A stretch of DNA of 64,000 nucleotides from Symbiodinium natans (Eukaryota > Sar > Dinophyceae > Suessiales > Symbiodiniaceae), in NCBI GenBank assembly GCA_905221605.1, contig CAJNDS010002086.1, positions 108,501 to 172,500 on the forward strand. The letters are read 5' to 3'. Of the stretch, positions 10,301 through 22,300 are shown in pieces. Under the pieces are notes generated by a model. The model saw only the letters and a list, made by a program, of their open reading frames with translations, made no database searches and was not told the origin of the DNA. Position numbers and translations under genes: made by a program. How positions within the stretch are numbered: position 1 is the first letter of the stretch; every line of letters begins with the position of its first letter.

Positions 10301-13300
10301 CGACAGAGGTCGTAAACCTAGTAGTAGAGTAGGTAACCTTTAACCTTTTTTGGGGTAGTAGAATCCCTTTTTCATCCCAAAGGTTCGGCTTTAATTCCAC
10401 CAGGTTTCTGGACAACCAGGTACATAGAACAGCCTTTTTCGCCATGTCTGGATGCTGACTCTGTCAGTTGAGCCTTTGGGAGTTTCGCTGTAGATACTAC
10501 TATTTGCTTCAGAGCCTCCCAAAAATTGAAGGATAATACCTAAAACCCTAAACCCTAGACCCGAGACCCCAAACCCTCCTACATTCCCCCTGAAAGGAAG
10601 AGTGCGTCTTAATTGTTAAGGCGGGGGGGGGGGGGGGGGGTTCTTTAACCTTAAACCCTAAACCCTAAACCCTAAACCCTAAACCTAAACCCTAAACCCT
10701 TAAGCAAACGGCCGTCAAAAAGAAAGTACACTCCCAAGGCATGCCAGGCATACCCGAGCCGCCCCCAACTGCACTTAGGGTTTAGGGTTTAGGGTTTAGG
10801 GCACCAGTACATGCGCTTCAAGCACTCCGTAACCGGAAATTGCTTGAATCTGCAGACGGACGACTGATGGTCTTGAAGACCCAAAGTCCAGCAACTTTGG
10901 GGATCACCCTAAACCCTAAACCCTAAACCCTAAACCCTAAACCCTAAACCCTAAACCCTAAACCCTAAACCCTAAACCCTGTCAAGACCCTAAACCCAAA
11001 TCAGTCCCAACTTCTGATTGCGCTCAGGTTGGTTTTCGGCCGTCGTGGTGGAGGCGGCAGAGCCAGGCCGCTGTTCGAGTGGGTCGGTGTGGGGTTTAGG
11101 GTTCAGGATTTGGGGTTTAGGGTTTAGGATTTGGGCTCAGGGTTTAGGGCTTAGGATTTGGGCTTTAGGGTTTAGGGCTGCGTAGTCTTGCCTGGCAGTG
11201 TGAAGAGACCTGGATGCAAAACGGGTTTTGGGCTTAGGGCAGTTTAGGGCAGGGTTCCGGCAGCTTCCTCAGCCCGTGCTGACAAAAGGGCAGTTCAGGG
11301 TTCAGGATTGACGGTTTAGGAGTCTGGGTTCAACAAGGGGTTTCGCATGTGTTTAGGTTTCGGAGGTTTGAGGATTTAGGGTTTAGGGTTTAGGGATGGA
11401 TTTTGGATGTTTACTTTGTTGGCTTAAAGACTTTTGGCTGCCGGCCTAGGTCCAGCGCCGTGCTTCACACACCATACTGTTCAGGGCCGTACCGAGAACG
11501 GGATGCAGAAAGGGTTTAGGGTTTAGGGTTTAGGGTTTAGGGTTTAGGGTTTAGGGTTTAGGGGCTTAGGGGCTTAGGGGCTTAGGGGGTTGCGGGTTTG
11601 GGGGTTTAGGGGTTTAGGGTTTAGGGAGTGAATCTCTACAGGCAAGGACCGATCAGTGCTGGCGGCAGCTCTGGAAATAATTGGCGCGGCCCACGCCCGA
11701 GCTTGAGAGCCTGACCCCTAAGCTCTTAAAACCCTTACACCGTTAAAGCCCTTAAAACCCTTGAAATCCTTAAGGCGCTTGAAACCCTTAAAGCCCTTAA
11801 AGCCCCTAAAGCTTGGATGTTCCCCCCTTATACTAACAGTCCTTCATAGGGATTATAATAGGGAACATCCCAACTTAAAACCCTTCAACACCTCTTTGCA
11901 GGAACCCAACCCTAAGCCCTTTAAGCCCTGAAAATACTTAAAGCCCTCAAGAAAAGCCCTTGAACCTCTTGAAACCCTTAAAACCCCTAAAGCCCTCAAC
12001 GCCCTTAAAACCTCTAAAAACCCTTAGAATCCCCAAAGGCCCTAAAGCCCTTAAAACACCCAAAAACCCCTTAAAAAAAAACCAACTCCCTTCAAACCCT
12101 CTGCAGGTAGCCCAATAGGGGGCCTATTAAGAAACTTAAAACCCCTTTCAAACCCTCTCTGCAGGCAGCCAGGTCTTAACACCCTTAAAACCATCATAAT
12201 AGGGGGGTGCTGGAATCCCTATTAAGGAACTTAAAATCCTTTCAAAACCCGAAAAGCCCTTAAAACCCTAAACCCCAATTAAACACCCCTTTCAAAAACC
12301 CCTCTCTTTCAGGCAGCCAGGTCTTAAACCCCTTAACAACCATGATAAGGTCTCAAAAACCTCAAAAGAAACCATGAATACGGTCTTGAAACCCTTAAAG
12401 CCCATGAAAAGGCCTTAAAACCCTCAAAGCCCTAAAAAAACCATGATCATGCTGCAGGCAGCCAGGTCAAGGTCAAGTGGGACTTCGACAGCTCTGAGGC
12501 CGAGCTGGAGGCCTCGGATGTGCGCCTCGCCTCGGCTCTCAACAGCTTGCGGGGGGGGGGGGGGGGGGGGGGGGTTGGGGGTTTAGGGTTTAGGGTTTAG
12601 GGTTTAGGGTTTGGGGTTTGGGGTTTGGGGTTTGGGGTTTGGGGTTTGGGGTTGAGGGTGTGGGGTTTAAGGTTTAGGCCGGGCAGGGTTTAAAGGAGTA
12701 AAAGACCTGGATGCTAAACCCTCAACCCTAAACCCTCAGAGCAAGTCCTGAGGCAGCTCAAGGAGGCGAAGGCAGCTGCGGAGGCTGTGGAATATCATGC
12801 TGGCGACAAGGCCGGAGACGGAAGTTTCGGAAATTTCCGAGGTACCCAGGTATATACCCTAATTCATAATACGAATCCTTAGTATAAATTAGGGTATATT
12901 CCTTAGTTATGGGGTTTTGGATGATCTGGGTAGTTCAGAAGCTTTCAAGGCCTGTTCGGCCTGTTCGCGGCCTTATGTCGGGCTTCTAAGGTGGATGAGG
13001 TCTGTCTTCTTGGGGCTCTGCATCGGAGGTATTTGGATGAGTTTGGGATCGCCAGGGGGCGATGGCCAAAGCAAGGGCTCTTGGCGTCGAGTCACCTAGT
13101 AACTTCCTGGAACCAGAAGTTTACAGGCCCCGAGGGTCGCCGAAGGCCCTTTGGTGGGAGTAGGTTCAACCGCTTTCAAGCTCAAGGTTGATGGCGTGAG
13201 CCGTAGGCTGTCGCGCTCAGATAGGAAGCTACCATGCGCCCAGGTGGAGGCCAAGTACGGGAGCAGCTTCTTTGACGCCCAAGTCCTTGAGGTGACAGAG

Positions 13301-16300
13301 GATGGCAAAGTGAAGATCAAGTGGGGCGGCTCGCCGGCCCATGTACTTTGGAAATGGGGTTGAGAGGAGAAGGACTTTGAAGCTTTCTGGGCTTAGGAAT
13401 TCTGGAGATCTCTGGTGCTTTCTTTCCCTTATACTTCATGCTGCCGAATGACGCCCGAATGTGTGATGTTTTTTTGGGGAGACTTGGCAGAGAGAGGCGG
13501 CTCTCTCTTTGACAGACAGATCCTGCGTGGTCAACCCGCTGTCACCATGGATAAAGCTTGAAGTGTCTGATGCTCCTATAACTCATTTACTTCTCTTTTT
13601 TGGTTCTGGGTTCCCTTCTAAAGTAACCAACACAAAAAAGGGCACAATAATAACAATAACAATAGTAATATGGTTCCTGGGCTACTCAGATAAGGCTGTT
13701 CCCCTGCTGAGCACTGGAAGCCCTCACCCCAAACCCCGAACCCCGAACCCCAAACCTCAAACCCCAAACCCCAAACCCCGAACCCCCAACCCCAAACCCC
13801 AAACCCCAAACCCCAAACCCCAAACCCCAACCCTTTCAGCTCCAACGCCCACATCGCAGGCCACGACAGCTCCGAGGCGGAATTGGATGCCTCCGAGGTG
13901 AAGCCGAAGGAGGACTCCCAGGCCTGCCATGTCGGGCTTTTTGGACCCTGAACCCTTAAACCCTTAGACCCTTAGACCCTTAGACCCTTAGACCCTTAGA
14001 CCCTTAGACCCTTAGACCCTTCAACACTTCAACACTTCAACACTTCAACCCTTACACCCTTAAACCCTTAAACCCTTAAACCACAAACCCTCAAACCTTT
14101 TTTTTGGCATGAGGAGGCGAATCCCTTCTCACTTGTCCTTCGCCTGTGTTCATCAAGAATATTCACTTAAGCGCGCCTCATGTTTTTTATCCGAATTGCC
14201 ATGGTTTCTTTCATCCATGCCCCTGAGCATCTCTCCTCCGCCCAGGAGAAAGGAGAAGCGGAAGGCCCCCCTGCAGACCTCAAAGAGGGAGACAAGGCGC
14301 GCGGTCGTTTCAAGCTGGCAAGTGCAAGGTCAAACGAGTAGCTTTCGAGACCACTCCCCGACCCCGTAACATGAGACAGCTGGTCTTGTAGACTCTGTAG
14401 ATCTTCTGATTCACAGAACTTGACAGCCCGGCTTTCAGCACATAGGCAGCCCATAAACTCATAGATGTGCAGAGATGCAGACGCACATTCACGTGGACAA
14501 ATCAACGACCGCTCAGCACAGCCACTCCAGCTGGAGCGTGCAGGGGAACAGCTTGGAGTTGTGAACATCTCTGTTGTTCAAATCTTGCCAGCGCTCCTGG
14601 GCCGGGCTGCAGGTACGCAGTCAGATGTCTCGGGCTGCTTCGTCACACCTTTGTTATCCTTTGTTTCAAGGAGTCCCATAGTGCTCCCAAGCCGCAGTCC
14701 CAAGCCCTAAACAGACACTCTCCCAACCCATCCAGGTAGAGGCCAAGTATGGCGATAGCTTCTTCGAAGCGGAGGCGCTCACCCACGCAGTCTAAGTCTG
14801 GTTCACGTAAGTTTTGCAGACGTAACGTATTGGACCATGAAAGGAGACGCTTCCGCCGTAAAGCCAGCTGGGTTGCGATGATGGATGCCAGTACAATCGT
14901 GATGTCACACTGAACGCAAGCAAGGCTGCGCGAAAGACATGATGACCGTGCTTTTGCCATGTAAGACCTGCGTCTTTTGGAGAGGTGGTGACTCCCGAAA
15001 CAGAGGATGGCAAAGTGAAGCTGAAGTGGGGTGGCCGCCTCAGGCAAAAAAAGAAGCTTGGTACATGTTGCCTCTGATGATGCTATTGTTATTATGCAGT
15101 GAGTAGGTGCTGCTTGGTCTGGAGCTGAAGCTGGCATGTGAGACCAAGCTCTCTGAGCAGGGATTGTGGGTGGTTCCGGGTTCAAGGGTTCTCCAGGAAG
15201 CTTCTGCAGGGCAGCCGTTTAGGGTTTAGGGTTTGGGGTTAGGGTTCTTCGATCTTCAACTGTTCGTGGATCGCTAGAAGCTAGCAAGTGCCTGAAGCAA
15301 TGAATCTACGACCGGGCACACAGACTGCGGAGGCCCAGCCCTGTCGCACAGAGTTCAGTTTTTGAACGTACTTATCGCCCCTCGCCCATCAGCAAAAAAA
15401 GAAGCAATCAAGGGGTGGAGACGAAGAAAACACATGTACGCCGTGCGCCAACTACCTGCGTGTAGTTTTCTATTCAGTAAAAAACAGCTTCGGCCCGGGA
15501 GGCGGACATAGCACCAAGGGAGATTAGCGCTGTCCACACGAGGGTTTTTTGGGGGGCAAAAAGTGATGGCGAGTGGGCTTCGGCAGGAAAATCCCGCTGT
15601 TATGATCGCGATTCGCCAGCTCCGTGCATGTAGCTCTCAGAACGATACCGCACCAGCTGTATCAACGCTTCGAGCCTTGACCCCGGCGCTCAAAGCGGGA
15701 TTGAGGTTGAAAGGTCGAGTTTGTGGAAGAACGCCGAGCTTTCTAACATGTTGCCGGCAAGGCTTCGACGGAAGCGAGGCCGACGTCGCACTGGAGGAGG
15801 CGCATTCAGCAAGCGGCGCTGTTTTCTTCCGGGGGCCCCGAGAGACCCCAATCTTCTGTAGTGCGGCGCTTGTCGCTTATCACAAGCGACTCCGCCTGTC
15901 ACATCCCTCCCACAGCCGGGCCTAGGAAGCTCTAAAACTTCCTGTTCCTGAGTTACGAATGCTGAGCCCTGAGCCCGAAACCTCAACACCACCAACTCTG
16001 AAGCTGCGGAATCCAGCTCAGAAGTAGGCAGTGATTGATTCCCTCGAAGGTCCGAGCCAAGCCAGAGGCTCCACCTGAACCTCCGGACTGTCCTGGGGCA
16101 GGGAGGGCCATGTGGAAATTACTGTTTTTGTAGATAACCAACGAAGTATTGTCATTAAGGTTCCGAGGGCAGTATGGTTAAGGCCCAGGGCTTGCGCAGA
16201 AACAGGGTCTTTGGTTGAATGGCTGGGTTCGTAATCATGGTTGTTTCCTTCCCCATCCGCAACCGTTGTTGAGATTACAGTTCGGGAGCTGTCAGATCTG

Positions 16301-19300
16301 GTTGCGGTCGCAGCGTTCAGGGTTTGAGGTTAAGTGCCGGGCGGCTGCTGTCAAGAGGCCTGTCGAAGGTGAAAAGGTCTTCGAGAGTGCCGAACATGTC
16401 CACGAGGCGAAAGCCAGGCATGCATATACTGAATCACGTCACGTATAAGCCATGGCCAATACTTTCTGTAGGGGGGCCCAGGGTCATGGGTGGCTAATTA
16501 TGCAGCGACAGTGGCTAGGGGTTCTTAGTCTTGAGGGATTGCAGATGAATCAGATTTTTGCGGCAAAATTTGCGCATGACCAGCGTCTAGCATGTAGAGT
16601 CCAGGCTTTGATTTGTCAGTAGCAGGTCCAGAAGAGCTTAAGGGTTTAGAGTTTAGGGTTTAGGCTGGAGACTCTTCCAGGAGAAGCTGCTGGTAATCGG
16701 GTTTCTGCGACCACGACTCGAGGCATCTGAGGGCTGTGGGTTTTGGGTTCGTGCTCTAACCCAACATCCCAATCCTACAAAACCTACCATGGATTTCCGT
16801 GGCGCAACTTTCAGAATCTCACGGAGAGGTGAACCCTGCACTGCACGAACTTCTGTCTGCATGGCACGAACTGTCTTCTTCCTCTGGAAGCCAAAAAGGA
16901 AAGCTGCTTTCAAGTCGCAGGCTGAGAGTCCATAACAGCGTGCAGAATCTTCCCAAACCCGAAATTGCCAAATCAACCCATCTGAACCCGGAACTTGCTC
17001 CAGCAACTTAGGAGCCCAGTAGGTGAACTTTAAACTTTTTGGGAATACTAAACCCCTACTAAAAGAAAAGTTTAAACTTTTTTGGGCCAGGGTATTGGGC
17101 ACCTAAGGCGAGGCTACGCAAGGCTATGCAAGGCTCTACAAGGCTCTACCAAGGGGTGAGAGGAAGGGCACAATCACTCCAGAAAGGGCCGTGAAAAAGG
17201 GCTGGCCCAGCATCAGTCCAAGGACGCCCTGCACCCTGAAGCAGCGACTCATTCGGTTTAGGGTTTAGGGTTTAGGGTTTATGGTTTATGGTTTACTAAA
17301 TTAGGGTTTAGGGTTTAGGGTTAAGGGTTTATAGGATTTAGGGTTTAGCAAAACAAGGTTTTAGGGCTTAGGGTTCATTCCAGCAACATGATCTAAATGG
17401 TCCTTTGTGGCGCTGGGCACTCCGCTACTCCGGCAGCCCTGACCTTGGGGACCACATGAACCCTAAAAGGTTTTAGTCGTAGAGGGCATATGACCCCGAT
17501 TTTCAGAATCGCATCATCCTCAAGGGGACTCGTAAGCTGAAGACAGATCCTACTATTGACTATTTGCTCAAGAACCGCCCCCCCCCCCCCCCCCCCCCCA
17601 AAAAAATACAGAGTCTTCGTTGTAAGGGCAATATAGGGATTGTTTTTAGATTTTTTTGGGGGGCTCTTCCAGCAAATAGTAAACCCTAAACCCTAAACCC
17701 TAAATCCTAAACCCTAATTCCTAAACCCCAAACCCTAAACCCTAGGATCGGGTTGGGTGTGGCTTTGGGTCAAAGCAGGTGGAGCTGCGGACGCTGAATC
17801 GGATCGAGGCAAAGGCGCGCCAGCCTCTGCTGCTTCGCAGGTTGCCCTTGTTTAGGGTTTAGGGTTCAGGGTTTAGGGTTTAGGGTTTAGGGTTAGGGTT
17901 TAGGGTTTAGGGCTTGGGGGTGGTGATTCTGGATTGCTGCATGTTATCTTCCTCTGAGCCTTTCAAATTCCAGCCATCTAGTCTAGGGATCGCAGTTGGG
18001 GATGTTGAGGGTGCAGTGGCTGGGATTGCAGTTAGTTTCGGGCTTGGTCAAGCTCTCGAGGGTTTACACCGTGTCGTCTATAGGTGAAACTCCGAATCTC
18101 CCAGCCACTCCCTGTGTACTGAAGCTTCCTAAACCCCAAAAACCCTAAAACCCTAAACCCTAAACCCTAAAACCCAAAACCCTAAACCCTAAAACCCTAA
18201 AACCCTTTTTTCTAAAACCCTAAACCCTAAAAACCCTAAACCCTAAATACCAGGCTGCTGGCCACTGCGCGGCAAACCCGCGCGTCTCTGACGAGGGCAC
18301 GGGCATCGGCATCAGCATCATGGAGCCAAACAGGGCAGCGGAGTCCAGATTTGTAGGGTCCGGCGTCGGTGGAACAGGGTTTAGGGTTTAGGGTTTAGGG
18401 TTGTGTTCAGTCCGTGCCAAAAAAATGTTGTTGTTCGGACCTCTCATGTAGGGTCGGATGTACATGGGGCCGGGCCTGCTACCAGCATTGCCGAACATCA
18501 TCGTGCTAGGTCTGCAACATCAACCTAGCCCACTGGCCCAGTGAGTCTGGGGATCTCTGCCGTATTCGGGGTAGATGTGTGTAGGAGCTGACCCCGGCAG
18601 ACGGCACGCTTGGCAAGCTCATCGGCAAAGGCCTGGAATCAGTTGAGGTTTCAGGCTTGCTCCAGTGCGCTGGGAGGGCAAACATGCGAAGACCCGGATT
18701 TCGGAGCGAAGATGTGATGACTTGAAGACGCGCCGCCAGTACTCGGGGTCGGCAGTGTGAATGCGTCGGCGCCGTCAATCAAATCCACGGTGTCAATGGC
18801 TTCAGCAAATCCAGACCTGCAGCGTCAACCAACATCACGTGCAGCATGTAGACGTCGCTGTGTAGTGCTTAATTAACGCCGCTTTCCACTTTCGACGTGT
18901 TCACGCGCGCATCCAATCGTGATGCACTCCGCCTGGCAGCACTGTTAGCATGTTGTGTTGTAATAATGTCCAGGGTTGACTGCGCGTCATCTAGTCTTGG
19001 AGGGGCCTGTCTCGAGGTGGCAGTATGAAGACCAAGATCGTCAGCGTTACGGGATGCAGCTTGGAATACATGGGCAAGGAGCCTTCTCGTGGGATCTGCG
19101 GGAGCCGAGGGGTGTCGAGGCATAGGCCAGAGGCAAGAGGTTGAGCGAAAGGGCATGGAGTCTCGGATGCTTTCAAGCGGTGGTATGATGCATGGTTTCT
19201 CTTCTGTTTCGATGACACGGCGTGCAGGTTTCAGTATAGTCGTGCTGGTGGTTTTGGGCAGTCTCTGCACCGGAAGCAACCTCCACCGAATAGCCCTTGC

Positions 19301-22300
19301 AGGACACGGAGACAAAGCAAGCCTACATTCTTGGCACAGGAGAAGAACGTGCCAGGAGCAGTGTTTGGTTTAAAGTGCGGAGGAAAAGAGAAATCTTGCT
19401 TCAAGCGCCCCCTCCCCCACCTCGTCCCACCCGGAAGCCTCCAGGTTCTCACTTGCAATCTTGTCCACTTCAACCAGGATGGGCTGTTAGGCCCTGGAAT
19501 CCCCAGAATCAACCATATAAAGGGCCTTTTTTAAGGGGTTATAGGGTATGGAATAGCCCGCCAACCCTAAACCCCAAACCCTAAACCCCTAAACCCCTAA
19601 ACCCTAAACCCTAAACCCTAAACCCTAAACCCACCACTTCAACCCGACTGGATGTCTAGGGCAGTGCGACTGCTTGACCCTGAGCCGCACACTATCGAAC
19701 ACTCGTTGTTCCTGCTTCAGCAGGCTTGTTTCGTCATGTGTACTTTAGGGTTTAGGGTTTAGGGTTTAGGGTAGCCCCGTAGCAGAGGTTATTGGGATGA
19801 TCGTGCATCTCCAGTGTCACGTGTGGTAGCAATCGGGGACAGACAGGTATGTTTCAGTACATGTAACACCTACCATACGCTCGCAAAGCGCCAACAGTCA
19901 CATACAACAGCGCAGGGTCGGTGCGGGGTGGTGCACAGGGTGGAGTGGTGGGACGCGAGCTGCTCTGCGGTTCCGTTCGGTCTGGATATGCAGCGTCTAT
20001 CCCTCCAGTCTCGATGCAAAAGCCCGTTGCTGATATCCTAAGTTGGCATGCCTTGTGAGTTGTGAGCCCTGGGAAAAACCGATGACATCCAAGTTCGGAG
20101 GACCTCTGCTATCCTGGAGCTTCTGCAACTCGGGGTTTGCATGTGGTTGGCTTCGTTGCGGCCTATGATCTTCTTCTCGGGGTAGTTTATAAGGCTATTC
20201 AGAATGCGGGTTCAGGAGCTTCGGGTTCTTCGTGTCTCGAGTCTCAGTGTTGTTAGAGAAGGGCAAACAGCCTAAACCCTAAACCCTAAACCCTAAACCC
20301 TAAACCCTAAACCCTAAACCCTAAACCCTAAACCCTAAACCCTATAAACCCTAAACCCTATACCCTATCAACCCTAAACCCTAAACCCTCAGCCCCAAGC
20401 ACAGGCAGCATTCGGTCGACTTTCGGACGCGAGCCCGGGAGCTTCCTCCAGCGCTCCAGGCGAGGGTGGGAAAAGGGCGGGGGTTTCGGATTTAGGGTTT
20501 AGGGTTTAGGGTTTACGGCAGTGAGTGTTGTCCCGTCTGTTAGCATGGCTGTTGCCGGCTTGGTGTTGTGGCATCTTGGCCATGCGGACGCTGTCCTGCT
20601 GAGGAGTGGACCAGCACCTTCACGTTGTCCGGCAACGCAGGAGACTGCCCCTGCGGTTCTTTTCCAGTCGCCTTGTGTGAAAGTCTCTTGATAAAAAACC
20701 TATAGGGTCCCACGTTGAGCAGCCTCAGTATCCATATGCGCAAAGTGTACCTTCCCTTATCAGGTTTTTAAGAACCTAGTAGTAGAGTAGGTGACCTTTA
20801 CCCATTTGTTGGGTAGTTTAATCCCCTGAGAATCCCAAGGGGTAACCTTTAGTTCCCCCAGGTTACTGGACAACTCAGAGAAACAGCAGAGTGCTTTCAC
20901 ACCCGCTCTTTGGGCTCCGTGCCTTGCTCCGTCGAGAGAGGACGTGGGCTGAACGCAAGTCTCCAGATGCAGACCATCGAGGCAAGAAGTGTGGGAGTGG
21001 TGTATAGGTTTAGGGTTTAGGGTTTAGGGATAGGCCCTAAGCCCTGCTGTTAAGTCGATTGTAGTAGGGCTCAGACGCCCGAAACTCTAAGCCCTAAGCC
21101 CTACACCCTACACCCTGTTGAGATGAGGGTTGAATCCAGACCCGCGCATCAGCCTGCCCTCCCCTTCAGACTGGCCAGTGCCTGCAGTGTCAAATCCAAT
21201 GTGGTCAGTTCGTAAAATGATAGTTTCTTTTGGGGTTACTATTACAAGGCGGCCCGTAATATTTAGGGGATCAAATCGTGTCGCCAATGTGTCATATCAA
21301 GTTCATGCAGGTCTGCGGGTGCTCGTCATGACGGTGTCATGTAAATAGCATCAGGATCTACAAATCACTGTTAGACCCCGAACATCAGCCAATAAAAAGA
21401 ACTCAAGCTACCCTTGGCAGGACAGCACGGAGAGCTTCATCTTCACCTTAGCCAAGCCCTCGCAGCCAGCCGTGGTGCAGGCAAAGCGGGACATCGTCAA
21501 GGACATTGCCCGGGCAGGGAACAGCATCGGAAGGCTTTCATCTCCTCAATTTTTGGGGCTCTTTCTTGAGGACGTTCCTGCCGACCCCTAAATCCGTAAA
21601 CATAATAAAGTAAATCTACCAGGTTTCAGGCTTATGGGGCCCCCCAAGTCTCATTGGTGAAGGGCAGTGCCCCAACACCACCGCCATCTATGCAGAGATG
21701 GTGGACACTCCAGTGAAGACAGGGAGCAAACCCGGGCAATGCCATGAGCCTTGCACTCTTTCGACACGGCTCCAGGCACGAAGCCTGGGACAATGCATGG
21801 GGCTACCCATGTACCTGGGCCCGAAAGCGCAGCGTTAGCGGCAGCAGCAATGGGCCACCGCAGCCTCAACCAAACTGTCAGCACAACAGCAACAGAAGCA
21901 TAAAGCAAGAGAAGCTGGGGACTGAGGGTTTAGGGTTTAGGGTTTAGGGTTTAGGGTAGAGCCCTGTGTCAGGACCAAGTCGTGGAGTCTTGGCAGATCT
22001 TGGCCGCCCAGATGAGCATCCTCAGGTTCACCGCTCCGGACGTAGGCGTGGAGTTAGTGGCTATGCCCAGCTTCTATCATCGCTATAAGACCTCTTGCGG
22101 TAATTGCGGGCTGATGAAATGTTTGCAAAGATCGCAGCATTTCCTTGTCTTCGTAACTCTTGGCTGAAGAAGCATGGAAGCCCAGAGCCACACCCTAAGA
22201 GCCGCAATACCCGCGCCTGACGGACTTTCAACATGCGAGGCCTGAGGCCCAAGCTGCAGCTTGCGTGCTTTCACAAAGCAAGGCTCAAACTGGACGTTCA

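Larger units (their letters stand above)
8337..11027. other. Long intron-like stretch with telomeric arrays
   Basis: Contains an ATA/CAT-type degenerate tract (8495-8650), TTTAGGG arrays at 8740-8880 and 9140-9185, a large CCCTAAA array (9613-9777), a TA/TTTA-rich patch (9885-9930), a family 4 element (10316-10420), an 18-G run and CCCTAAA arrays at 10650-10700 and 10907-10997. A weak coding island SQKAWPDKEGSAG ends at GTAGGG near 9139. Otherwise no exon. Confidence 0.55.
18353..20404. other. Intron-like stretch
   Basis: Short arrays at 18380-18404, 19563-19633 and 19744-19773; long CCCTAAA array at 20272-20395. Both strands hold overlapping ORFs of 60-150 codons at 18.5-19.5 kb, none with family motifs or convincing splice borders. 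Confidence 0.5.

Noticed and set aside
10276-10305. AGATTCGAACT resembling a tRNA T-loop on the minus strand
   Set aside because: The T-stem pairs only three bases and no D-arm, anticodon arm or acceptor stem fits around it.
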